Positions 30,032-36,875 of a stretch of 37,838 nt of DNA are shown here, piece by piece. Position numbers and translations under genes: made by a program. The first letter of the stretch is position 1, and the number at the start of each line of letters is the position of its first letter. A model generated the notes under the pieces. The model was given only the letters and a program-made list of their open reading frames with translations. It made no database searches and was not told the origin of the DNA. The stretch covers positions 1 through 37,838 of the forward strand of contig CAMNOU010000022.1 of NCBI GenBank assembly GCA_946546945.1. The letters run 5' to 3'. Origin of the DNA: an uncultured Lachnospiraceae bacterium (lineage in GTDB: Bacteria; Bacillota; Clostridia; Lachnospirales; Lachnospiraceae).

Positions 30032-31527
30032 GGAAGGCCGGGGGCAGTATTACCGTTTTTCTGGCTCTGATTCTGACGAGTGTTTTTGCAGCGGTATTCG
30101 CCTTTCTGGAAGCAGCCCGCGTCAGCGGTCTTTCCGCAAATGCAAAGGTCTCGGTCATGCAGGCCCGGGATGCGGTTCTGGCGTCTTATGACCGGGAAAT
30201 ATACAAAAAATATGACCTGCTGTTCTGGCAGTCGCCGCAGGGAGAACTGCCGGGGTTGTGTTCTCTGGAGAGCCTTCAGCAGGATGCTGTGGAAGGAAAT
30301 CATAAAGAGAGTCTGCTGCCCCGCGGGAATTATTATGTGCTGGGAGTGCATCTTGCGGAAGTCAGAATCCCCCGTTATGAGCTTGCCAGTGACGATGAGG
30401 GGACTCCTTTTCGCAGACAGGCATGTCAGATCATGAAAGAATCGCTGGCAGCGGATGCCCTGGATACGGTACTGGACTGGGTGAGAAATGCGCAGTCAGA
30501 CAGAAACAGCACGCCGGATCTGGAAGAACAGGCACTCGGGGCGCTGGACAATCTGGAGCAGGCGGAACAGTCTTTCCGGGAAGGGCAGAGCAGTTCCACG
30601 GATGACCATTCCGGGATAGCGGAAGAGTCACAGAGCCTTCAGCCGGTCTCTCAGGCGGAAATATCGGAAAACCCGCTCGAGTGGGTAAAAAAAGTGCGGC
30701 AAAATGGGATCTTTTCCATCATTCTGCCGGAGGAAGAGATGTCAGAAAAACAGATCGAAGATTTATCCTCGTGCGTGGAAAGAAGGAGGCTTTGTGCCGG
30801 CAATTATGCCCGCGGGGCTGGCAGCACAGAGACGGGGAAACTGTTGTTTCATCTGTATCTGGACAAGTATTTTTATGATTACTGCGAAAAGAGTACAGAT
30901 CAGGCGCTGGATTATGAACTGGAGTACATGATTACCGGCAAAGGATCAGACCGGGAAAATCTGAAGGGCGTTATCCGCAGGCTCCTTGCGCTGCGGGAAG
31001 CATCCAATCTGGTGTATCTGGAAAAAAGTTCAGAAAAACAGGAGGAGGCTCATCTGATCGCATCCGCTCTGACATCGGCCGTGCTCTCTCCGGAACTGGA
31101 ACCTGTGGTGCAGCAGGGAATTCTTGCGGCATGGGCCTATGCCGAATCGGTGAGTGATGTGCGGATTCTTCTCGAGGGAGGAAAGGTTTCTCTTCTCAAA
31201 ACAGACGAGCAGTGGAACACACAGATCACAAATCTGTCGGGGACAGTCTATACAAACGATGCGGCTTCCCGGAAAAAAGGACTTTCCTATGCCAATTATC
31301 TTCAGCTTCTGCTCTGGGCGGTCCCGGAAAAGAAACTGTCCTGCCGGGCGATGGATCTGATTGAAAAAAATACCGGAGTGCAGATGGACCGGATGGTCTC
31401 TGCGGCAGAGTGCGCGTACACATTCGAAGCAGCTCCGCTGTTCTGGAATATGGTCACTCTTGGCAATCATGTGATCGGAAGCTACCATTTTGAGGAAGAT
31501 GCAGAATTCTCGTTTTGCGGGGAATAG
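30028..31527 (+). CDS. DUF5702-type pilus locus protein
   Basis: A 499-residue protein starting with GTG and overlapping the pilin gene by four bases. It begins RKAGGSITVFLALILTSVFAAVFAFLEAARV, a pilin-like membrane segment, followed by a long external part with helical, Gln/Glu/Ser-rich low-complexity stretches (about 160-215), then a folded C-terminal half (YFYDYCEKSTDQALDYELEYMITG, LLALREASNLVYL, GLSYANYLQLLLW). This composition fits the DUF5702 family that accompanies Tad-like loci in Lachnospiraceae. It may be a minor pilin or an exported accessory subunit. Function in the pilus is not established. Confidence 0.8.
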   Translation: MRKAGGSITVFLALILTSVFAAVFAFLEAARVSGLSANAKVSVMQARDAVLASYDREIYKKYDLLFWQSPQGELPGLCSLESLQQDAVEGNHKESLLPRGNYYVLGVHLAEVRIPRYELASDDEGTPFRRQACQIMKESLAADALDTVLDWVRNAQSDRNSTPDLEEQALGALDNLEQAEQSFREGQSSSTDDHSGIAEESQSLQPVSQAEISENPLEWVKKVRQNGIFSIILPEEEMSEKQIEDLSSCVERRRLCAGNYARGAGSTETGKLLFHLYLDKYFYDYCEKSTDQALDYELEYMITGKGSDRENLKGVIRRLLALREASNLVYLEKSSEKQEEAHLIASALTSAVLSPELEPVVQQGILAAWAYAESVSDVRILLEGGKVSLLKTDEQWNTQITNLSGTVYTNDAASRKKGLSYANYLQLLLWAVPEKKLSCRAMDLIEKNTGVQMDRMVSAAECAYTFEAAPLFWNMVTLGNHVIGSYHFEEDAEFSFCGE

Positions 31528-31548
31528 CGGACGCAAAAAAGGAGGTGG

Positions 31549-32436
31549 TTGTATATCAGTGCTTTTGCGGACAGAAACAATGAAATCACAAAAACCGAAA
31601 AAAATATTATTCAAAAATCTCTCTCTGTTTCAGGACGGAACATTCAAAAAAACTCCGAAATAAATATTCGCAGGAAGAACGCAAGAGCACTGGAATATGC
31701 CCGCCCGAAGGGAAGTTTTACTGTGGAAGCCGCATTTGTTCTGCCGTTATTTCTGTTTGCGGCTGTGGCCGTCCTGGGATTATTCCCGATGCTGGTGCTC
31801 CAGACGCAGGTGAATAATGGTCTGCAGTACGCAGCACGCATGATGGCTGTTTCCTATCAGGATGAAGATGAGGAGGGTTCTGTGCTTTCACTGCTGGAAG
31901 GGCAGCTGCTGTTTCGCCGTTACATGTCAGAACACGGATGCGAGGAAAGTGTTCTCAGGCATGGGGCTGGCAGCATTTCCCTTCTGCGGTCGGATGTATC
32001 GGGGGATTATGTAACACTGGTCGCCGACTATCGGGTCATTCTTCCGGTTGCCTTCTGGAATGTCCATTCCCTGCCTGTGCGTCAGTGCGTGAGTGCCAGA
32101 AAATGGAACGGCGCTGACCCGGAAGTGACCGGGCGCGGGGAAGAGGCTTATGTCTACATTACTCCCGCAGGGAAAGCATACCACAGTTCCCCGCAGTGTT
32201 CTTACCTGAAATTATCGATCCGCAGCGCCGCAAAGGGGGCGGTGAGGTTTCTGAGAAACAAAAGCGGAGGGAAATATTATCCCTGCAGCTGTTATCGCGG
32301 GCAGATGTTGGTCTATGTTACAGATTACGGAAGCAGTTATCACGGAGATTTGAATTGCAGCGGATTAAAACGGACGATTTATAAAGTGTTAAAAGAGCGT
32401 GTCGGAGACCGGCATGCATGCGGGAAATGTTTTTAG
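31549..32436 (+). CDS. TadE-like pseudopilin with duplicated cysteine motifs
   Basis: A 295-residue protein with a long polar N-terminus, then the pilin-like segment PKGSFTVEAAFVLPLFLFAAVAVLGLFPM at about residues 55-84 (the FTVEAA motif marks TadE-like minor pilins). The C-terminal 100 residues carry two related cysteine units: VYITPAGKAYHSSPQCSYL then KYYPCSCY, and VYVTDYGSSYHGDLNCSGL then HACGKCF. Each resembles a small zinc or disulphide site in a repeated fold. The TTG at 31549 is only three bases from GGAGG, so the start is uncertain, but no in-frame ATG follows before the FTVEAA segment. It ends before the second peptidase gene. Confidence 0.75.
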   Translation: MYISAFADRNNEITKTEKNIIQKSLSVSGRNIQKNSEINIRRKNARALEYARPKGSFTVEAAFVLPLFLFAAVAVLGLFPMLVLQTQVNNGLQYAARMMAVSYQDEDEEGSVLSLLEGQLLFRRYMSEHGCEESVLRHGAGSISLLRSDVSGDYVTLVADYRVILPVAFWNVHSLPVRQCVSARKWNGADPEVTGRGEEAYVYITPAGKAYHSSPQCSYLKLSIRSAAKGAVRFLRNKSGGKYYPCSCYRGQMLVYVTDYGSSYHGDLNCSGLKRTIYKVLKERVGDRHACGKCF

Positions 32437-32446
32437 GAGGAAAAGA

Positions 32447-32872
32447 ATGTGTATTTTGCTGGGATTTCTCGGGGTACTTGCCTATATTGACCTGAAGACC
32501 GGGAAAGTGCCGCTGGAGATTTTTTATGCCGGCTGCGCCGCCGGGATGCTGAGATTTCTGATTGTCGCTCCTTTTTCCCCGCTCTGCCTGGTTCAGGGAG
32601 CAGCAGTCGGCGGGGCGGTCCTGCTCCTTTCTGTGCTCTCCGGCGGCGGAATCGGTCTGGGAGACGGTCTGGTCTTTTGCATGACGGGCGTGTTTCTGGG
32701 CGGCGGGAGGAATCTGTCGCTTCTTGTGCTCTCGTCCTTTCTGGCACTGCTGGTCTGTGTGGGACTGGTTCTTACGAAAAAGGCCGGAAGCTGCGATGGC
32801 ATTCCGTTTGTGCCTCTGATCCTGACAGCGGATGTGCTGCTTCTGTTTTTTTCCGGACCGACCGGCTGCTGA
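32447..32872 (+). CDS. A24-family prepilin peptidase, second copy
   Basis: A 141-residue membrane protease, shorter than the first copy. Asp15 is in AYIDLKTGKVP and Asp73 in GIGLGDGLVF, the two catalytic aspartates of the family. The middle has four or five hydrophobic segments. It lies among the minor pilins, while the other copy heads the operon, so the two may process different substrates, for example the Flp pilin and the TadE-like pseudopilins. The ATG at 32447 follows GGAGGAAAAGA at good spacing. The frame is open earlier, overlapping the upstream gene, without a better start. Confidence 0.85.
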   Translation: MCILLGFLGVLAYIDLKTGKVPLEIFYAGCAAGMLRFLIVAPFSPLCLVQGAAVGGAVLLLSVLSGGGIGLGDGLVFCMTGVFLGGGRNLSLLVLSSFLALLVCVGLVLTKKAGSCDGIPFVPLILTADVLLLFFSGPTGC

Positions 32873-32900
32873 ATGACGATGACACAAAAAGGAGATACAA

Positions 32901-33152
32901 ATGATGTTAAGAAAAATACAAGGATGCTTCCTGGACAGAAAAGAAAAACTCTGTGAATCGCCGGATGGTTCGTTCACAGTGGAGGCCGTCTTCCTGTTCC
33001 CGATCATTATTTTTCTGATCGCTTTGATCCTGCAGGTTTCTGTTTCGTGGTATCAGGGCGCCTGCGCGGCAGCCGGGGATACAGAAACGGTCAGGGAGCT
33101 GGATACACAGGGGTATTTTCGAAAGCAGATGGGAGAATTTAATGAAAATTGA
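32901..33152 (+). CDS. Small TadE-like pseudopilin
   Basis: An 83-residue protein: a basic and Cys-containing leader, then PDGSFTVEAVFLFPIIIFLIALILQVSVSW at about 21-50, the TadE-type pilin-like segment, and a short tail. The conserved GSFTVEA string is the same as in the 295-residue pseudopilin. It probably inserts in the pilus base as a minor pilin. RBS AAAAGGAGATAC precedes two adjacent ATGs. It overlaps the next gene by 11 bases. Size and motif give good support; function within the pilus is by analogy. Confidence 0.8.
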   Translation: MMLRKIQGCFLDRKEKLCESPDGSFTVEAVFLFPIIIFLIALILQVSVSWYQGACAAAGDTETVRELDTQGYFRKQMGEFNEN

Positions 33153-34281
33153 TTACCTGAGAACCGCTAAAAAAAGTTTTATGATCGTAAAGGATGCGGA
33201 TTATACTTATGAACATTATGAATTGCAGATGATTTTGAAAAATGATATTGCTTCTTTACTGACCTTCCAGATCATGGTCGGTGACGGGGCGGTGGAATAC
33301 TGGTATGATGTGACCGGTATGCAGTCGCTGGACAGACAGTTTTCGGTACGGCCGGTAGATGAGGCAGAGATACGAAGGCTGCTGGGAGGTTTGATCGATA
33401 TGAAATACGATATGGACCGGTATCTTCTGGATGACCGCAATATTGTCTTTCTTACCGATATGATTTTCTATGACCGTTTTCTGGACAAGCTGAGATTCTG
33501 CTATATTCCGGGACTCTCCGGGCAGAAGGGATATGAAATCAGAAAGCTTTTTGAAGAGCTTTTGCAGCATCTTGATCACAGGGATCCTCTGGCGGTAAGC
33601 ATCGGATATGATCTGTATGAACGATGTATGGCGGGAGAGTTTGCATTGGAAGACTGCAGAGAATGCCTGTGCAGACACAGCAGAGAACAAAGACTGGAAG
33701 AGGAACAGGAAACGGACTGGAAAGAGGTTGACCGGGAGGAGGACGAACAGGATGAGAAAACAGAAGAAGAGACAGATAAAAGGACGCCGGAGAGGAAATG
33801 GTTTCATCGAAAAGCGAAAAGGCAAAACAAGAAGCAGCGCAGGATACATTACAGCAGGTTTTTGGATGAAGAACAGGAGATTTCCAGTACCGCAGAAGAA
33901 ATACATGCTCCTGAACAGGAATATGAATCAAAGGGGTACACACAGTTTTTCGCTCCAGAAGAACTGATGGACATATGGGAGTTGATCTATAAGGGAGAGG
34001 GCATGGAAAAAGATCTGGTACTGACCGAGTTTCCTTATTACATTGGAACAGACAGCACGAAAGTGCAGGGGGTGATGCAGTCGAGGTGCGTCAGCAGAAT
34101 CCATGCAAGACTGTTTCTGGAGGAAAACAGGCTGATGCTCGAAGATTACAACAGCACAAACGGGACCTGGCTGAACCGGCATCTTCTGCCGATGAACACA
34201 CCGACGGAAGTTCATCCCGGGGACCGGATTGTCATTGCCACAGAGGAATATATGGTTCACTGCCGGAAGAGACCGAAGTAA
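33142..34281 (+). CDS. FHA-domain protein with DUF6382-like N-terminus
   Basis: A 379-residue cytoplasmic protein. Residues about 1-190 match the N-terminal domain (DUF6382 in my recollection) that accompanies FHA domains in these loci. A highly charged Glu/Arg/Lys linker spans about 190-240. The C-terminal FHA domain has the diagnostic GTDSTKVQGVMQ, RCVSRIHARLFLEE and YNSTNGTWLNRHLL segments, with the Arg and Ser that bind phosphothreonine. It ends the pilus operon and may join phosphorylation signals from a Ser/Thr kinase to pilus assembly. Its kinase partner is not in the window. The domain call is firm, the regulatory role is inference. Confidence 0.88.
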   Translation: MKIDYLRTAKKSFMIVKDADYTYEHYELQMILKNDIASLLTFQIMVGDGAVEYWYDVTGMQSLDRQFSVRPVDEAEIRRLLGGLIDMKYDMDRYLLDDRNIVFLTDMIFYDRFLDKLRFCYIPGLSGQKGYEIRKLFEELLQHLDHRDPLAVSIGYDLYERCMAGEFALEDCRECLCRHSREQRLEEEQETDWKEVDREEDEQDEKTEEETDKRTPERKWFHRKAKRQNKKQRRIHYSRFLDEEQEISSTAEEIHAPEQEYESKGYTQFFAPEELMDIWELIYKGEGMEKDLVLTEFPYYIGTDSTKVQGVMQSRCVSRIHARLFLEENRLMLEDYNSTNGTWLNRHLLPMNTPTEVHPGDRIVIATEEYMVHCRKRPK

Positions 34282-34328
34282 CGGTTACGGCACCTTTCGG
34301 CAGAGGATTCACGAATGCCTCCGGCGGA

Positions 34329-34357
34329 TTGCATTTACAGAGAGAATTCTTTATAAT
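34329..34357 (+). promoter_or_regulatory. Promoter of the HIT protein gene
   Basis: TTGCAT (34329-34334) and TATAAT (34352-34357) with 17-base spacing, 23 bases before the start. The 13-base string GCCTCCGGCGGAT ending at 34329 recurs at 34934-34946, on the far side of the HIT gene. Confidence 0.65.
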
Positions 34358-34380
34358 GATGAAAAAAGGAGGTCCTACCA

Positions 34381-34803
34381 ATGAAAGATGACAACTGTAT
34401 TTTCTGCAAACTTGCCGGAGGAGATATTCCGACAAATGTGATTTATGAGGACGACATGTTCACGGTCATCATGGATGCGAGCCCGGCAACAAAAGGGCAT
34501 GCGCTGATTCTGCCGAAAGACCACTATGCCAATATTTATGAACTGCCCGATGAGACAGCTTCCAGAGTCTTTGTTCTGGCTAAAAAACTGGCTTCCAGGA
34601 TGACAGAGATCCTCAAATGCGACGGATTCAATATCGTGCAGAATAATGGGGAAGTGGCCGGACAGACGGTTTTCCATTTTCACATGCATCTGATTCCCCG
34701 TTACATCGGAGACGGGAATGAAGAACGCCTTAGCTGGAATCATGCAGATATCTCTGCGGAGGAGATTGCAAATGTCTGTAAAGAACTGGATATGAGAGCA
34801 TAG
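34381..34803 (+). CDS. HIT-family nucleotide hydrolase
   Basis: A 140-residue enzyme with the histidine triad HFHMHL (His99, His101, His103), of which the last His normally forms the nucleotidyl intermediate. It begins MKDDNCIFCKLAGGDIPTN, typical of Hint/HinT-type proteins, which hydrolyse purine nucleoside phosphoramidates such as adenosine 5'-phosphoramidate. RBS AAAAGGAGG. It is a single-gene unit, convergent with murG. Length and motif are standard. The biological role of HIT proteins in bacteria is not well defined. Confidence 0.93.
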   Translation: MKDDNCIFCKLAGGDIPTNVIYEDDMFTVIMDASPATKGHALILPKDHYANIYELPDETASRVFVLAKKLASRMTEILKCDGFNIVQNNGEVAGQTVFHFHMHLIPRYIGDGNEERLSWNHADISAEEIANVCKELDMRA

Positions 34804-34831
34804 CAGACAGGAATGTGCAGGGATTCGGATA

Positions 34832-35001
34832 TCAAAACTTCGTCGCGCGGATTCCTGTGACTTCAGTCGTGGGAGGAAGCGCTTATCAACAATCCTTCTT
34901 CGTCATGAGTCCAAACTCGCGACGAAGTTTGAAGCCTCCGGCGGATCGCAGGCGCGCAAGAGGAAAGCGCGCCGCGGCAAGTACGCCCGAAGCGTACTTG
35001 A
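34832..35001 (+). repeat. Cluster of inverted repeats, divergent copies D and E of the palindrome
   Basis: Between the HIT gene and murG. Arms TCAAAACTTCGTCGCG (34832-34847) and CGCGACGAAGTTTGA (34918-34932) pair. The right arm is half of a copy-E palindrome CAAACTCGC-GA-CGAAGTTTGA. GGCGCGC/GCGCGCC pair at 34951-34973. Copy D is CAAGTACGC-CCGAA-GCGTACTTGA (34978-35001). D and E keep the C-A-A-G/A ... A-C-T-T-G-A ends of the A-B-C palindromes. Confidence 0.55.
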
Positions 35002-35003
35002 TT

Positions 35004-35050
35004 TGCGCCCCGGCAGGAACATCCGGGGCGCAGCTGGTTTTATTTCTTTT
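35004..35050 (+). terminator. Terminator of the HIT gene region
   Basis: Perfect 10-base-pair stem TGCGCCCCGG/CCGGGGCGCA (35004-35013 and 35023-35032), then GCTGGTTTTATTTC. The U-rich tail runs into the last codons of the convergent murG gene. It may serve the murG side less well. Confidence 0.65.
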
Positions 35051-36110
35051 TTCGCATTTCTTCAATCAGGCCGGTAATCGCATTGATCGCATCTGTTTTC
35101 TCGCTTTCACGCATTGCGCGGATGTAAGATTCCCGGTTTTCCCATACAGAAGAGATCCCGTTCAGAAGGGTCTCACCGGTCAGTTCCTCTTCTTCAATTA
35201 CATAACTGAAGCCCTGCTTTTGGAAGGATCCTGCATTCAGGATCTGGTCGCCCCGGCTGGCTGCCCTGGAAAGCGGGATCAGGATATTCGGCTTGCACAG
35301 TGCCTTGAGTTCGCAGATGGCATTCGCGCCTGCACGTGAAATGACCAGGTCAGAAAGGGCGAACAGGTCTGTAAGTTCATCTGTTACGTATTCATATTGG
35401 ACATATCCGGTCGTATTATGCAGGGTCGGATCCAGATTTCCTTTTCCGCAAAGATGAATGATCTGATAGGTTTTTAAAAGTGTGGGGAGCAGCCCGCGTA
35501 CTGCTTCGTTGATGACCTGGGATCCCAGGCTTCCCCCGATGATCAGAATGACCGGTTTATCCTGTGTGAAGCCGGTATAAGCATATGCTTTCTCTCTGTC
35601 CCCGTGAAAAAGCTCCCTGCGGATCGGGGATCCGGTGACGACCGCTTTTCCTTCCGGAAGATGTTCCAGCGTCTCCGGGAAATTGCAGCAGACTTTGCTC
35701 GCGGAAGGGATGGCAAGCCTGTTCGCCAGCCCCGGCGTGATATCCGATTCGTGGATGATGACGGGAATCCTTGCATGTTTGGCTGCCAGGACGACAGGGA
35801 CACTTACGAATCCTCCTTTGGAGAAAACAATATCCGGTTTCAGTCTGTGCATCAGACTTCTGGCCTGCGCATAGCCTTTCAGGACCTTCATCGGATCCGA
35901 AAAGTTCTTCAGATCGAAGTAACGGCGGAGCTTTCCGGAGGAGATGCCGTAATAAGGGATGTGGGCGGCCTCGATCAGTCCTTTTTCAATGCCGTTGTAG
36001 GAACCGATATATGCTATTTCATAGCCAAGTTCCTGTAAACGCGGCAAAAGCGCGATGTTCGGGGTTACATGTCCGGCTGTCCCGCCGCCGGTAAGTATGA
36101 TTTTCTTCAT
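35040..36110 (-). CDS. murG: UDP-GlcNAc:lipid I transferase MurG
   Basis: A 356-residue glycosyltransferase of the GT28 family. It transfers GlcNAc from UDP-GlcNAc to lipid I on the inner face of the membrane, giving lipid II. N-terminal loop [19 protein letters not shown], central hydrophobic [19 protein letters not shown] for membrane binding, second Rossmann half starting [15 protein letters not shown], and donor site [19 protein letters not shown] are all in place. The GHVTPNIAL form (rather than GHxxPALA) is the Clostridial variant. The gene is alone rather than in a dcw cluster. It may be the only MurG or a second copy. A promoter with a palindrome lies upstream. Confidence 0.94.
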   Translation of the reverse strand: MKKIILTGGGTAGHVTPNIALLPRLQELGYEIAYIGSYNGIEKGLIEAAHIPYYGISSGKLRRYFDLKNFSDPMKVLKGYAQARSLMHRLKPDIVFSKGGFVSVPVVLAAKHARIPVIIHESDITPGLANRLAIPSASKVCCNFPETLEHLPEGKAVVTGSPIRRELFHGDREKAYAYTGFTQDKPVILIIGGSLGSQVINEAVRGLLPTLLKTYQIIHLCGKGNLDPTLHNTTGYVQYEYVTDELTDLFALSDLVISRAGANAICELKALCKPNILIPLSRAASRGDQILNAGSFQKQGFSYVIEEEELTGETLLNGISSVWENRESYIRAMRESEKTDAINAITGLIEEMRKKK

Positions 36111-36162
36111 AATTAAGACCTTTCCTTGTCTGGTTCAGTGTCATTTTTGTCTTTCTTACATA

Positions 36163-36190
36163 ATAGTATACATTTAGCGCTAAAAGTCAA
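36163..36190 (-). promoter_or_regulatory. murG: murG promoter with palindrome in the spacer
   Basis: Minus-strand TTGACT (36190-36185) and TACTAT (36168-36163) are 16 bases apart. The spacer begins with the perfect 12-base palindrome TTTAGCGCTAAA (36173-36184), lying between the -35 and -10 boxes, a position suited to a repressor or MerR-like activator. The leader to the murG start is about 45 bases. Confidence 0.5.
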
Positions 36191-36301
36191 CCGGAAAAAT
36201 GTCAGAACTTGCGATGAAAAGTCAGGGCGCGCTACTTTTTCGTCAGATGGCTTTCTGTTACAATAAAAATGCTGATATGACTATAAATAAGGAGGTACCG
36301 G

Positions 36302-36628
36302 ATGGAACAGGTATTGCATTTGGCAGAGCATTTTTATATGCAGCGCAAAGAAGAGCTGATCATCGCGCTTCTGGTATGCATTCTGATACTTATGATAACG
36401 GCGCTGAAGGCGGCAGGAAGAAACAGAAGAAGGATTCTGCAGCTGGCGGACCGGATCCGGGAACTTACAAAAGCATCTTTTTCACAGATGAAAAGTACAG
36501 GCGGAGAAAGCGGCCCTCAGAACACGGGGAAACCGGCAAAAAACAATAAGAAGGAGACTGTGACTGAAATGAGTGCCGAAGAGGAGGAAGAAATATTCAG
36601 CTCGGTCATCCGGGAGATTTTCCCTTAA
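36302..36628 (+). CDS. Small membrane protein, unknown function
   Basis: A 108-residue protein with a short amphipathic N-terminus (MEQVLHLAEHFYMQRKEE), one membrane helix (LIIALLVCILILMITALKAA, about 19-38), a basic helix (GRNRRRILQLADRIRELTKA) and a Gly/Lys/Glu-rich tail ending EEEEEIFSSVIREIFP. No family was recognised. A strong ribosome binding site (AAGGAGG) precedes the ATG at 36302. A weak TACAAT box lies about 40 bases upstream, without a clear -35. No neighbour shares its strand closely, so it is probably a single-gene unit. Confidence 0.65.
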   Translation: MEQVLHLAEHFYMQRKEELIIALLVCILILMITALKAAGRNRRRILQLADRIRELTKASFSQMKSTGGESGPQNTGKPAKNNKKETVTEMSAEEEEEIFSSVIREIFP

Positions 36629-36717
36629 ATTGTGGGAGAACCACTAAAAAAAGAGAGGAATTGATGCGAAAAATCAGACAATAGTTGTGCATAATGCATA
36701 AAGATTTGCGGGTGACC

Positions 36718-36746
36718 TTGACATAGAACAGATTCGCTGTTATAAT
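36718..36746 (+). promoter_or_regulatory. Consensus sigma-A promoter of the SH3/SleB-type gene
   Basis: TTGACA (36718-36723) and TATAAT (36741-36746) match consensus at all twelve positions with 17-base spacing. It gives a leader of about 120 bases that is very AT-rich and holds two inverted repeats: ACAATTATGT/ACATAATTGT (36764-36773 and 36804-36813) and TTCAC-ATTA-GTGAA just before AGGAGG. Confidence 0.85.
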
Positions 36747-36875
36747 TTGCAAAAAGTTTTGTAACAATTATGTAATAAATAAAAACAAAACGGATAACAA
36801 ATAACATAATTGTGATACAAATACAAAACAAAAAAGAAAAACAAATTCACATTAGTGAATGTATCAGGAGGTCAT

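Noticed and set aside
32318..33007. A 229-codon minus-strand open frame across the second peptidase gene
   Set aside because: It lies opposite two well-supported pilus genes and shows low-complexity Lys/Gln-rich composition.
34832..35032. Possible CRISPR-like or mobile element between the HIT gene and murG
   Set aside because: The repeats are inverted, of different sequence, without regular spacers, and no transposase or terminal repeat pair with target duplication is visible.
36747..36875. c-di-AMP (ydaO) riboswitch upstream of the SH3/SleB gene
   Set aside because: The family association made me look, but the leader is nearly all A/T and lacks the conserved G/C-rich core of that riboswitch.
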